NCBI GenBank assembly: GCA_030141605.1
Contig: JAQGDQ010000094.1
Location: forward strand, 186,001 to 250,000
Direction: 5' to 3'
DNA from: Tubiluchus corallicola
Taxonomy: Eukaryota > Priapulida > Priapulimorpha > Priapulimorphida > Tubiluchidae
DNA length: 64,000 nucleotides
Positions within the stretch are counted from its first letter, which is position 1. Every line of letters begins with the position of its first letter. The notes below the pieces were generated by a model. The model was not told the DNA's origin. It worked only from the letters and a program-made list of their open reading frames with translations, and searched no databases. Position numbers and translations under genes: made by a program. Positions 34,601 to 46,949 of the stretch are shown piece after piece.

Positions 34601-37600
34601 AGCTGTGATTAATTATTTAATTATGAAATAACTAATCTGCTTCTTAAATCAATTCATAATAAGAAAATAAATTTGATTTTTCAAGTACCGAAGCACAAAC
34701 TGTGTAATTTAAAACTGCTGCAGGAGTAAGACGTCATTAATTTCTAACGTGGATAAACAATAAAAATTGCATGGATAAACAATGAAAAAAGACTTATTTC
34801 CTGCTGACAGGCTGCTGCATTGCATCGATATCATAAACACGTTATGAACTTGTCACCTATGTTTTAGCATGTTAACAACCCTCTCTTGACTTTGAAGTAA
34901 GACTAATAATCAAGAAAATGATTTGTTTGATAATTATCCAATTCTGAGTTCTAGGAGAGAACAGAATATTAACGCACTACAAGAACGAACTGCACAACTT
35001 TGACATTTTTCGCCGCTGGTGCTGAGTTTACACGTTTACGCAAGTCTTTTTCATTCAATTTGCTGGTCATTAAAATTTTACGAAGTACGCATTCGCTTGC
35101 AATCAGATATTTAATTACTGATTTAATTTACAATCAAAGGTAGAAATTACACACCAGGAGTATTGCACTATCACCTATTGCGGCTACTTTCTTGTCCTGC
35201 TGTAGGCTTCAGGGCATCACTGTCAGAATGTGCAATATAACCTGCATCTGCACGGACATTCCTTAGTTTTAATAAAAATATAAAACCACACAACATCTAC
35301 GTTCCTGTTTACGCGTGCTACGACGACACGATGTAAATGCAACGTGGAAACATCAACGAAATATGCCGGAAGAGGCTGGGTTCCTCGGTCGTATCCCAGA
35401 AAGGCTGCCCCAAACTCTTAAGGCCTGCACGCCGCATGGTAAGTTTGGGTGACATCCGCTACCTTTTTAACGATGTTGTAATACACGAAAATATTCCGTG
35501 TTTCTTTTGAATCCACTTGCGTACACGCTTACGTAACACCCTATACTTTTTGTGGTGCCAACATTGATTTGCAGTACCATATAGACATGCCAAGGACCTA
35601 CTTTTTGATCATTCTTCAACTTTAGGGCGAAGTGGTTACATCCGTGCTTTACGACCGAAGTTAAACAACGCTGAGGCTCGTCAGCGAACAGAAGAAGCTC
35701 AACGCTCGCTCTGTGTGGTTTCAGTCGTCATCTGATTCTGGCTGTTTGCACTGCGTACGAAAGATGCATTCACATCCAAACACACATTCACGAAACTTTT
35801 GTGCCTGCTGGGGTTTCTCGTCTAAAAATACTAGGCTCCATAATGAGCCAGACTTCGTTTCTGCCACAGCCATATACATTAATTAGTCTTTACACTGATT
35901 GCTGGATTTTAACTTGCAGTGCTGTAGTGTTAGTTTACTAAACTTTTTTTAAGAATGCCTTTGCAGCCATGTTGAAGAACTTTGTCCAACCTGATTGATC
36001 ACGAAGAATAACTGAATCGAGTACCAAGGAATATAAGTATGATAGATATGAAGTACTATAATATATAAGTACTACTTGCAGTAGTACTTGCTTGTATTAC
36101 CTATCCAGTTTACGTATTCAAATAGGACACACAGACATACTAGACAGCGAACAGGCCTTGGTACTTTGCCGATATGGTTTCAGTCTCATAGGCTTCATAG
36201 GGAGATGACTGAGGAGTTCAAATTTCAGGTCGTTGATGTTTTATGAGCATTAACCGCCGCTCTTACAACATGTCGTTGTAACTATATACTTTTCTATACC
36301 TTATAGTAAATAACGACGTTTGTGCAGTGTGGAAGAGAAAGAATTTAATGGTAATAAGCTGTGATGGAAAAGAATTGGACAGTGTAAACACTTTGAAATT
36401 GCAGTGTAACGCTGTGTAAGTCTTGTATTTTTATCAAGACTATGATATATTCAGCTGTATTGGTGTACTTTTGCACGCTACGGCAAAGATATGCTGAAGC
36501 CAGTAGCAGAACGAGAAATTACCCGCAGTAGATGGTGCGTAATTCCAATTTTAGTCAATCATTTAGCTGTGGATTAAGTCATTTACCAGTTATCCAGGCG
36601 TGACTATGAACGTTGTATGTATCTTAACTGATCAGCCAATTGAATGAAAACAATCTATCTTATTAATAACACTAGAAATCATGACAGATTTTCACTAATT
36701 GCACTGGCTACGGCATAGAAGACAAATACTGTTGCTATTTATTTTTCTGTAATCGCTTATGTCGTCAATTTCTTCCTCCCAGCGGAAAAGCATAAGCAGT
36801 CATCTATTATGAGGAGGCTGAGTTCTTGTTATTGATTACTAAATAATGTGTCTGCTAATGATGGCTGTTTCAGCGCTTTTGGTCAAGTGGGAACGGCCCC
36901 AGATTTACACCTTAGCGAGCTTGTCACAGTTTCATTACTAGAAAAACGAGAATTTTTCTTGCAACTTAGGTAGATTGAAAAACAATAATTAGCAACTTAA
37001 CTAAAACGACTAGTGAAGTATTTCGGCAGCAAATAAACAACACAACTTATAACTTGTACTTCAATGCACCTTCACATGTTTTGATGGTGAACTCTTTAAT
37101 GTTCTTTCTAACGTGTTCAAATGTAAAGTTCATGTCGATGTTATTGTTTCTTCTTTTTGTCATTTAATATCCTGTGTCACGTGATCATGTCGGCTTCTCT
37201 TGGGGTTTCTCAATGCTTTCTCTGCTCTCAGCTGATTAGATTTACCTGAGTAAACTGCTTACCTGAGAATACACAATAGATAATATTACAGTTTTTACTG
37301 CAAGGACTCGCTGTACTCTTTTGTCCATTGTTTAGTGCGTTGTCACGGAAACGTATTAGCTTTGAGAATAAAGAAACTGGCTTCTATGGCATATGAAGGC
37401 TTGACGAGTTGAAATAAGTTTTGATAAACGAAGCTTTTAAATGACAAACATTTACAAAGTAAGAACTAATAGTATAGATCTGTTTCACCTTTTTAATGAA
37501 GAGACCCACCACTGATGTCAACATATTATATATACATGTAGTATGCAATTGTACTACGTATTACAGAGAAATGATGTTCTCGTGGAAGTGAATATAGGAA

Positions 37601-37850
37601 TGTTGATTTGTTTTTCATGTCAATTTTTTAATATTTTTTATACTGCTTTTACATTTCTTTTTATAACCATTTATTCATTGCCACACCATCAACTTTGCTT
37701 ATCAATCAAAAAGTTACTGGAGTTGAATAATTATGACGCATACATATGCGACATTTAAGTTAAACTGTCATTAAACAGCGACAGTGAGTAGCGTGCCCTA
37801 ACACTTGAAACTTACACATTCCCGGTATATATCAGAGTTCTATAATGCTG
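31640..37850. other. Intergenic, nothing supported
   Basis: A copy of the 29 kb minisatellite unit is at 31636-31668. 35320-35800 is more GC-rich and probably a decayed repeat. In it, ACCGAAGTTAAACAACG (about 35659-35675) resembles the 5S rRNA internal promoter region over 17 bases, with no support beyond that. No exon was found. Confidence 0.4.
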
Positions 37851-37851
37851 T

Positions 37852-37920
37852 TTCTTACAGAGATTTAGAGTACGACATAATACAGTTTCTTACAGAGATC
37901 TTGAGTACGAAATAAGTGCG
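37852..37920. repeat. Direct tandem duplication, about 34-base unit
   Basis: TTTCTTACAGAGATTTAGAG... is repeated immediately as TTTCTTACAGAGATCTTGAG..., two copies with a few differences. Confidence 0.65.
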
Positions 37921-37924
37921 ACAT

Positions 37925-38765
37925 ATTTTATTTTGCAAAAGAACGCGCAGATTTGACAGGTAATTAAGCGATGCGTCATGCTTGGAAGAATTCACAAATC
38001 GACAGAGGAACTCGATTATATACGTCACAGTGAGCATTTCGTTCTGCAGGTATGTCCATTACGTGACGTCACCAAGCTGAAAACATGCACATGATAAAGT
38101 CGTCAGTTTTGTTTATGTATTCAACATCTTATGTATCCAACGTCTTAAAAAGTACATTTATTTTAAATATACTTTTTATGATAATAATAGCTTGTAAGTT
38201 AATTACAAGAAGTTCAGCAAGTATTAATAGAGCAGCACCAGCTATAGAACGTTTTATTCAAGTGTCTTGCGGAAAACACCTGATAAACACGTGTTAAGAA
38301 TCATCGACATAGTCGCAGAAAAGCAAAAACTACTACAGCTGATAATCAAGCTCTCTATCTTGAATCACTTAATTTATGAAATTACTTAAACTCGACAATT
38401 GAAGTTCGCAGCATTGCTCTTACTAGAAAGGCCCCCTAGGTGGCAGGCTGCAACTGCACTCAGGTCACAGTCTTGGATATCATGTATTAATATAGCACTC
38501 TGTTAAGAAAACAACTGATTGTACGGTTTACCTGACCACGTGTCAGTCAGAAATAATTCCAGTCAAACGACTACGCTTGGTCACACTTGACCCAGATTTT
38601 CCAGATGGCTAAGCACTCTAAGCTCTCAGGCTTCTCTATATGACTTCATCAATAGCGAGTCTTAGGTTAGTGGTTATCATTAGCGTTTGATTAATGCAAC
38701 ATGAATGGTTATTATACCTGAAGCCTGTGAGTCAATCATCAGTGTAAATGGCACAGGTATTTGAG
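37925..38765. other. Intergenic, nothing supported
   Basis: No exon or repeat boundary recognised. Confidence 0.45.
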
Positions 38766-38769
38766 GTTA

Positions 38770-39330
38770 TTACGGCTGTGCCTTGAGAGGTGAAACCTCG
38801 ATGAAATGGGTGTGCTTGTCACAAGTAATGCGGTTTGGATGTCCAGTAACTACGCGCAACATATAAAATAAATCATGGCGAGAGTGTCTTTCAACCTTTG
38901 CACGCGCGATTCTACAGAGTCGACCAGAAAAAAAGTTTCCCAAAATTAACTCGTAGCCCATCATCCTAGTAGTAGTATTTGTAAACGTGACCCACGTCGG
39001 CACATTGTCCGGTTTATCCTTTTTCCAAAGAGCTATAAATTGCATTTTTTCCTCCAAGCCTTTCAGGAATTTTTTCCTCAAGCGCTGCTAGTACATGTTT
39101 TCTACACGGAGCGAAACGACCATTTTTGAAGTTTTTCTAAAGGAACGTCGGCACCTAGAGGAAAACAAAATGTCCATAATTTAGTAATATTTGACATACA
39201 TTTGCCCGATGACACTGAAGCCACTAACTTTTTATCGTTGACGTCTGAAACAGATGTGCTACAGGCTTCACATGACTTCCACTCGGTTGACTCACAAAAC
39301 GAAAACCTTTTCAAGATCTAGGCTTTTATA
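38770..39330 (-). repeat. Decayed repeat sharing blocks with 8.27-8.45 kb
   Basis: The minus strand has a 103-codon frame (38770-39081) and an adjoining 70-codon frame (39102-39314), both rich in Lys, Thr and Trp. There is no splice context and no family I recognise. Short blocks (CCAGAAAAAAAGTTTCCC and TATCCTTTTTCCAAAG) recur at 8270-8400. More likely an old transposon than a host gene. Confidence 0.3.
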
Positions 39331-40685
39331 AGGTTTCTCTACAAGGTTTTTCTCAATTCTGCCCAATCTAGATTTATATATGAATTAGTCATGGCGCGCC
39401 CATACCGGCATCTGAGTTACCATAAATATTTCAGGTGCAAACGCTCCTGTTTGCGTCACTTATGTTAATTTTTATCAGGCTTAAAATCTTGCATGATTTT
39501 AAATACCGTAAAATGGAGTGAATGCGGATAATTTTTCCTTTCAAACTACAATATCTTTTTGTTAGTTTTTATTCTAAATTGTGTTTAGTAATTATGTGGC
39601 CTCATACATAATATATCTCTTGAAGGTATTGTTCTTAGGACAAAAAATCGTTCATAGATTTTTTTGTTTAAAAACGAGTGTCCACTATTAACTCTGCATT
39701 TTGGGGTGCATGGGGACAACTTTATTTTTGGTTCTTGTACCCATTTAGGCATTACATGAGATGAAAAGGGACACAACTTAGGTTTTAAAAAATCAGTTAC
39801 CTTGATATCTATGATAAATTTACAAAGTATGGTTAGATAGCACTGCTCTTAGATAGCACAATCTGTTACGTATCACCAAACATCAAAATGACATCATATC
39901 CTAAAACTAAACCCAACATTTTAGTTTGGGCTGTAGCTCCCAAAATTTGGGACAAATTGTGTACATTATACAATACGGTACAATGTGTACATTCATAAAA
40001 TACATAAAAAAACCTGAACTAAAATATGTGATAATAAAATTTATGTAGCTTATACATGAATTAAGTGTTTTTCAGAATCACTAGAGTCTTACCAGAGTCA
40101 CTAGACAAAGGCATACACACCATTTACTTGCATATACCTGTAGCAAAGATATCTGTGAGCAAAGATTTAAATTTTTGGAAATTACTGAACAGCCTAATTT
40201 TAGACATAAGTGAATTCCAGTAACGAGGTCCACGAGGGTTTAAACTATCTGTTATGAAGCTTAATAACAGGATGAGACAACAAAGTAACTATCATTCAAA
40301 TGTGATCTGTAGTTTCAATAGAACTGTTATTATGTTCCGTATTTCCAGCATGCGCTGTATTGTGAACTGCTCTAATACTCATAGTAAAACTTTAAATATG
40401 ATTCGGTATTTGACAATGTTATTGTTTAGCTTTTAGTGAAGACTAGAAAGGCCTGTTTCGTAAACAAACATTTAACTAAAGTCATCCTAAGCAAATAAAT
40501 ACTGCTGTAAATGCTCATTGCATTAGGGAAACACAAACGCTTTCTATCAGACGCTTGCTTTTCAGAAAATGATGCTTTTTAAACCTAGATGCATAGGAAG
40601 GCACTCAGGTTGCTTGTCTGAAAATAATTTGGGAAAGAAAATAAAACACGTCTTAAGTTTCTTAAGTTCTAATTTACAGATAGTA
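39331..40685. other. Intergenic, nothing supported
   Basis: AT-rich; the short frames have no context. The last few hundred bases may belong to the LINE whose 3' end lies at 40.7-41.3 kb. Confidence 0.4.
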
Positions 40686-40689
40686 GCAA

Positions 40690-41300
40690 TAGCGCTTAGA
40701 TGCTGTGATGAAAAAAGACACTTTGTCCAAAGTATGGTCTAAAATCTACTAACAGTAAAAAACTAGTTGTATCTAGAACTAAATGCTCCACTTTCGGTGA
40801 AAAATCTTTCGCTGTGTCGGATTCATGACTGTGGAACGACTTACTTATTGAACTTTGTTTAATATATTCTATCATTGCTTTTAAGGCTGTGTGGAAACAC
40901 ATCTTGGGATACACATCTTTTTAAACAATTATTAACGTAAATTAGAGTAATTTGCACTTTTATCTGATTTATGTTAATTTTATTATGTGTTACTGTGTAA
41001 AGCGCACTAGAATATTTACCTTAGAGGAAATAATTTCCTTTTAATGTTTTAATTTTTAATTCTGTACTTATATTTACTGTACGTATGTATGACTTGCTTA
41101 GTGTATTTTAGGTATTTTATATAGTCTAACTTTTGTAATGTACATAATTTTATACGTCTTGTTTTTAGTCAGTTTAGGGTTTAGGATTTGATTCTTGCCA
41201 TTGAACAAGGCACAGGCCCGTAACTGTTGATCTCTGTGCATACGAAGTCTTTATAATGTTTGCCAAGAGTTTTAGTACCGAAAATAAAATGAAATAGGAA
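40690..41300 (+). pseudogene. LINE 3' end fragment
   Basis: About 40760-40925 on + reads LVVSRTKCSTFGEKSFAVSD, then LWNDLLIEL and FKAVWKHILG. This is the characteristic extreme C-terminus of CR1/L2-like LINE RT proteins (R-R-FGE-SF-V----LWN-LP---R). A stop codon lies where R is expected before LWN. A T-rich 3' UTR-like stretch ends GAAAATAAAATGAAATAG near 41295. Confidence 0.55.
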
Positions 41301-42550
41301 CTATGCATGTGCTTAAAAATTTAGCGACAAGATGTACAGTTTTGGTTTTCTTGTCAATTGAACTGACTTTACTTCCGATTTTCAAATCCAATTTCCGTTC
41401 TGCAAAGCCTCGTCTATTTTACTTCCGGTTTTTGTATCACCGTTTTCGGCTCCTCCAATTTTACTTCAGGCTGTAAAACTCCATTTCTGGTTCTACAATG
41501 TCCCGCTGTTGACTATTGTGACTTTAATCTTAAAATTTATTCTTGACAATGTGGTGTACTATTTTCCTAAGACGTGCTACTATTGTTGTATCACGTAAGC
41601 TAATTTTAAGTTAAATTTTAGATCACTAAATCTAAGTTGACAAGATAGCAATAAAACTTAAGCAGTGCCGAATCTGACTAGTGAATGGATAAGTGACCAC
41701 TAATAACACGATTGAAAAAGACACTTGCGCGCTTTAGTGTCTCATATTCCAAAAGTGTCCCTGATAGAGTACGCAGCCCTACAACCATTTACGCTAACAA
41801 TATCCTGCCTTTGACTGCTTCACCATGCTTGCAAAGTGTTGAACGGTATAAAAAATAATAATTTACGGCAGTAAATTTTAATTGTTTTGTTCGTTGCATT
41901 GGAATTGCAGAAACACTATTAACACTGAGAAGTTGAGAGTGTTCGGCTCAGAGCTGCTATTGTACATAAAAGTACATAACCAAAGAGCTTCTGTCTTCAT
42001 AATTACGATTAAAAGTTGGAAAAGGTTTGTGCTTAATAATCATCATTGCTGTAATTATGTTTCCATCTCGCCACACCCATTCGATATCAGTAGGCTACAA
42101 CTCCGTTGAACGCTATATTCTAGCTTATAATATGTAAAACAGCATAAAAAGAACCATTTTATTGTATTAGAACATTGTATCTTCATCAGCAGTGTTCACA
42201 ATGAGGACGCGCTCGCAGCAAAATGCCTCGACTAGAAACTCTTTTCTGTGGCGAATTTCACAGTGAGGCAAAATTCCTCGTGCAATTCCTAGTGAGGAAT
42301 TCTGCTGCCAGCTAGCAGCTATGCGTACTCCTTGTGAGGGTTTTGCCGCATTTCAGAAATACTTCATGTTCATTTTCGTGCGCGGAATTCATTTAATTTA
42401 ACTACTCAGTTACTCCGTTCTTATTTAACGAACAACAAGTAACAAATTTCAGCATGAAATTACAAGATTTAATTTCTCTTTTAACAGGCTGACGATTTTG
42501 TGTTTTTTTAACGCAACATCGATGATTATATTCGTGAAAAATAAAAATAA
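41301..42550. other. Intergenic with a degenerate tandem repeat
   Basis: At about 41367-41505 three degenerate units of 45-50 bases begin TTTTACTTCCGG/GA, TTTTACTTCCGG and TTTTACTTCAGG. Around 42190-42350 GTGAGG/CCTC motifs recur in both orientations. No exon supported. Confidence 0.45.
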
Positions 42551-42559
42551 CGCGCATAC

Positions 42560-42609
42560 ATTTATTATATATAAATTATATATATATACATATATTATAT
42601 ATATATATA

Positions 42610-42686
<77 letters not shown>

Positions 42687-42690
42687 TTAT
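42560..42690. repeat. (TA)n / (TATATG)n microsatellite
   Basis: TATA dinucleotides pass into about 12 perfect hexamers GTATAT. Confidence 0.9.
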
Positions 42691-42699
42691 AATTACTGT

Positions 42700-43470
42700 G
42701 AAATAAAATAAAAACAAAATAAACAAAACTTACATTTGATTCAAATAGCTTACAATTTTCACGTTTCCTGTTTCTTAAAGTTTGGTTTCAAAAGTTCAGT
42801 TTATTATGGGTTTGTACCATCGTTAATAACAACCTTGATATTAAGACAGTATGTAATTAGCTTATAAATGGTTTTCTTTTAACACACTTTTAACAAAATA
42901 ATAATTCGTTTTAAAAAATAATGTAAGCGCGGTTTTATACGAGAGCCGGCAACTTCCACGCAATTAAGCTTAGTCTCATTTTTCCTCGTTGCTATAGAGA
43001 TTTTCCGCGTGCAAATAACATATACATCCAATTCTCATCCCAGCACCCCAGGCTATCACACAATAATTGTGTTTTCCAATGCTATTCATCTTGGTTCTGT
43101 CAGTTCTATTTTTATCACAAAGAGCCACATTCTTTATCTTTTGATAACACACAGGTTTGGAAATTTTCTATAAACTACATTAATGATTTAATTGTAATTA
43201 ACCTTGTATTAGGTTTGGCAACCCAGTTGTCTGCATTTCGGACTGCAACCACGCAATTTTGAGTTCGAGACATCGCCAGCATATACCCTGCAATTTGTTG
43301 TTTGTGCGTTGCATCCTTAACTGTATTGTTGTAAGACGCTAAGCAGCCGCTAGTGCTAATGTTGTCTGTTAAATGAGCGACGGTAAACAAATGTCTGTTT
43401 TTTCATGTATGATACTTGATGTGTTATAAGCGCCATAAATATTAAACAAGCATTTAATTATCCGCCTGCC
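42700..43470. other. Intergenic, nothing supported
   Basis: No exon with splice context and no repeat boundary seen. Confidence 0.45.
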
Positions 43471-43494
43471 CTCGCCCTCGCCCTCCCCCTCCCA

Positions 43495-43525
<31 letters not shown>

Positions 43526-43529
43526 TCAG
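43471..43529. repeat. CCCTCG/CCCTCC then (CT)n tract
   Basis: A short GCCCTC-type array runs into (CT)n with a single G interruption. Confidence 0.85.
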
Positions 43530-43619
43530 GCCTTGGTCTGGTTAGGGAACATCTCAATTTTTCTAGCATTACTCTTCGCCGCTTGCATAACGCACGGCTT
43601 CTTACAGCAAAATTTTCTT

Positions 43620-44535
43620 GTATTCTTGTCACTGTTATAAAGAACAAAATGGGAACATTTCTAGCACCAATAATTATCGCCCAATAGCATTGTCACCTAT
43701 TTCAAGCAAGCGTATAGAGCAAGTTCTCATAGGCGCTATAAGAACTTCTTAACATCTACGGATAGCCAGTTTGGCTTTTAAAAGGATCTGGGCACTGAAA
43801 TGTGCATTTTCACCTTAAAGAAATTGTAAATTTTTATACATCCAAGAATAGTATGGTTCATCTATGTTTTATAGACGTTTCAAAAGCATTTGATAATGCC
43901 AACTATTGAAAAGTTTTTCTAGAACTTTATCATACTGATTTTCCAAAGATATTAATCGACCAAACAAACTAATTCGATATTTTTCTTATTGCAGTACAGA
44001 AGTCAAACAAACTTTGTTCAAAGCATATTGCTCTAACTTTTATTGTGCAGCATTATGGAATAACTATTACTACTACAGCTTAAGGTATTTAAAAGTTGCT
44101 TATAATGAAAAAAAAATAATGAAGGGATCAGAATTCTCTGTAATCTACCTTATGACTGCTCGGCTAGACAAATGTGTACAGTACTAAATTTATCATATTT
44201 TGATTTTATTATTAGAAGATTTATTTATTCACTAAGAATTAGAGCTGCTAACACCTACAATGAATTGATAAATAATATATTTGACAGCGACTGTTTATTT
44301 ATATCTAGGTTGTATAAGCATTGGAAAAAATGCCTATATACTGTAGCCCAATAAAGCAAAGTTGTAAATATTGTAAAAACTTAATTAACTGTATTTAATT
44401 GTGAGAAACTACTAACCGATAATTGTGTATTGATTTATATGTATAATGTTTGTTTGCCAACTATGATTTGTATTGTGTTGTAATAAGACTTTGTTCCGAA
44501 ATAATAGTATTCAATCAATAAAAAAATCAATCTCT
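43620..44535 (+). pseudogene. LINE reverse transcriptase relic (frameshifted, internally deleted)
   Basis: Fragments in shifting + frames read NNYRPIALSPISSKRIEQVL, then STDSQFGF, then EMCIFTL and HLCFIDVSKAFDNANY (RT motif A with its catalytic Asp, about 43860-43905). After a gap, 44172-44354 gives the C-terminal block ending YKHWKKCLY. The YADD block is missing. The tail runs to a T-poor AATAAAAAAATC near 44520-44530. A CR1/Jockey-like LINE, from a different subfamily than the 2A-bearing pair. Confidence 0.65.
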
Positions 44536-44539
44536 CTCT

Positions 44540-44920
44540 TTTACATCAGTCTGATCATTTTTCTAGTGTATCATACCTATTTTTCACGCTAAAGCTCGTC
44601 CTTTCTCTTTTCACCATCCCTGTGCGAGTTTTTAAAACTGCTTTGACGGAAATCGAGCCCGTCTCTAAGGAAACCGAGTAAGCATGTAAAACATAACCTT
44701 AATAAAATGCTACAACTTTTCGTTGTTCTGTATAGTTACGTTTCGAGATGTGCAAAATTGCGTTGCCAGCTGGATTAAAATAAAATAATGATAAAAATGG
44801 TGCTGGTGCTGGTGTGTAAAACTGTAGTATTTGTTTTATATTTGAATAAGTAATTCACTAGTTCACAATGATAAAATTTTCTCAATTAACTGTAGCTGAT
44901 ATCAAAATTGATTCATATTG
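44540..44920 (+). other. Upstream region or first intron of the pro-peptide gene
   Basis: No exon was chosen. A first non-coding exon for the gene at 44931 must lie upstream, because an acceptor (ATTGCAG, AG at 44922-44923) directly precedes its start codon. I could not place it. Confidence 0.35.
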
Positions 44921-44930
44921 CAGGTGACAT

Positions 44931-46204
44931 ATGAATAAACAGATGACATTTGCTTTCGTGCTTTTTGTGCTAGTTTTCAAAAACTCAGCTGACGTAACAT
45001 CGGTTGACATGTTGCAGGTATCCAAAGTGGGACTTAAAAAAGGAAAATCCTTGCGTTCAAAACCGGACGAAGCCGTCAGTCAACCGCCTTCTCCTCCAAC
45101 TCCCAGGTTGAGCCATCTAACACCAAAAGAGCTTGCCATTCTTGAGGAAGTGTTTCGTAAGCAGGAAGAATTCGAACAAGAAGAAAAGAGGCGGTTAAAG
45201 TGAGTGTTACTCTTTTCTTTCTATTAAATGGCGTAAATAACAAATGAAAATGTTAATTTCTAATTTTTAGTTCGTAAAATACAATTATTATAATGATGAA
45301 AGCAATTAACAATAAGATTGGACTTTACAATTGTCTTTACCATTATCATTCAGTAATTGAAAAACCACAGAATACGGAATAAAAGGAATGTAGGGAAAAT
45401 GGCATACGGAAAAATAGCACAGGAAAAAACTGTCGCGGATAAAGATGGCACGGGAAAATGGCACAAATGGAAAAGCAGGTAAAAATGGCACATATGCAGT
45501 TGATTTTTATACTAAAACTAGAATGCGCTCAGTAGGAAGCAGATCTCTGTCAAAGCCATTTTTCGATTTGTGCCATTTTTTCCTGTGCCATTCTTCCTGT
45601 GCCATTTTACTTATGCCACTTTTTCCTGTGCCATTTTTCTGTGCCATTTTCTCCTGTGCCATTTTTACCGTGCCGTTTTTTCCTGTGTCATTTTTACCTA
45701 TACTATTGTTACAGCGCCGCGAGTTAAAGACGTTCTACACAATGCTCGTTACAAGCGTGAATGTCATTCTAATGTACTGCGCCTACTGTGCTGAAATGGA
45801 CTCGAATCCTAAAAGAGTAGAAATTGTCCTCCTTTTCTATTTTCCTTGATTAACTTCTACAGTAGAACTAGCCAAGAGAAGACATTAATTGATGAGTTAT
45901 TTATCTATAATGAAGGCGCAATTATTCACAAGCTGTTGCTATTCCAAGGACGTGTCTGTACACAATTTATCATGTTAAATTACCTAATATAATTGAGTAT
46001 CTTCGGTAAAACATTATTTTTTTTCAACTTTTTTGTATTTTTAATTAAAATGAGTAAATTAGTACTTATTAAAACACTGATGTACGCCTGGGAGTTAAGG
46101 CTTTTGTTTATCTATTCAATCATTTTGCTTGATAACTTTTTGTTCATTCCTTCCTTCGCTTGTTCGTTCTGTTGTTGTTCGTTTGTCTACCTGTCTGTCA
46201 GTCG

Positions 46205-46275
<71 letters not shown>

Positions 46276-46336
46276 GGTCGGTCGGTCGGTCGGTCGGTCG
46301 GTCGGTCGGTCGGTCGGTCGGTCGGTCGGTCGGTCG

Positions 46337-46374
<38 letters not shown>

Positions 46375-46748
46375 GACTGTCTGTCTGCTGTCTATTTGTC
46401 TGACTAACTGACTGACTGATTGCCCGTCCGTCCATCTGTCTGTCGGTGTTTTTTGATTGCTTACTCCTTTGCTAGCTTTCTCATTCATTCAATTTGTTTG
46501 TTTATTTGTATCTATATTTCTCACGTTCCTTATTTTCCTCCTTTACACTATTTCCACTTTTTCTTCGTTTATTAGTTTTTTTTGTTCATCTCCTTCTTTT
46601 AATCCATTGACTTGCCCACGCTTGTCTTAATTCAATTACTCGCTAACTAATTTACTATAACAGTTTGTACAGAATGGGACAAACTGATATCACAACAACT
46701 GATAGGAGACGCACCGCTCCTAAGTCTTGTTGTGAAAGTTGCTTTTAA
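44931..46748 (+). CDS. Small secreted pro-peptide-like protein (join 44931..45199, 46664..46748)
   Basis: Predicted protein of 117 residues. Residues 1-22 form a signal peptide (hydrophobic FAFVLFVLVF). A basic Lys-rich stretch follows, then a Pro-rich hinge (QPPSPPTPR). An acidic, probably helical segment (LTPKELAILEEVFRKQEEFE, ending EEKRR) comes next. The second exon adds TTTDRRRTAPKSCCESCF and stop. The exon starts after ATTGCAG (44923). The donor is AA|GTGAGT at 45200. The acceptor is ATAACAG ending 46663 with an ideal CTAAC branch point 20 bases upstream. The intron is phase 2 and 1464 bases long. It holds a foldback element and a GTCT/GTCG microsatellite. The tribasic RRR before a short Cys-containing C-terminus looks like a prohormone cleavage layout, which is an inference. 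I recognise no family. AATAAA at 46930-46935 would end the transcript. Confidence 0.6.
45370..45715. mobile_element. Foldback element with arms made of short tandem repeats
   Basis: The left arm (about 45385-45490) has units AAAATGGCACA. The right arm (about 45560-45705) has the complementary TGTGCCATTTTTCC, six or more times. Between them is a 60-base core (about 45497-45557, GCTCAGTAGGAAGCAGATCT) that recurs inverted at about 6005-6055. Long inverted arms built from short direct repeats are the architecture of foldback (FB-like) elements. It lies in the intron of the pro-peptide gene. The Phe/Cys/His-rich readings here are repeat artefacts. Confidence 0.6.
46190..46376. repeat. (GTCT)n-(GTCG)n-(GTCT)n compound microsatellite
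   Basis: About 18 GTCT units, then about 16 GTCG units, then about 10 GTCT units, followed by decayed GTCT/GACT. All frames are open on both strands, purely because of the repeat. Located in the intron of the pro-peptide gene. Confidence 0.95.
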
Positions 46749-46929
46749 TGCTATCAGATTTTCACAATGAGTTATTTTGCAAAGCTTGCACACTGAAAAC
46801 TATGAAAACTAATAATAATCACTGTAACATCAAAACTAGAACTGCATAAATTACTATTGCCAAACATAATAAGATCAACACAAACATCCGATCATCAAAC
46901 AATTTTCTTCAAACAACACGTCCGACATC

Positions 46930-46935
46930 AATAAA
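46930..46935 (+). terminator. AATAAA poly(A) signal
   Basis: AATAAA lies about 180 bases after the stop at 46746-46748 of the pro-peptide gene. No closer canonical signal was seen. Confidence 0.45.
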
Positions 46936-46949
46936 AAAATCGGAATTGA

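Noticed and set aside
35640-35690. 17-base match to the 5S rRNA internal region (ACCGAAGTTAAACAACG)
   Set aside because: Similarity ends on both sides; no 5S ends or terminator, so at most a tiny SINE fragment or chance.
45993-46488. Several 80-130 codon frames with SVCLSVCL or TDRQTDRQ repeats
   Set aside because: Readings of the GTCT/GTCG array in every frame; not genes.
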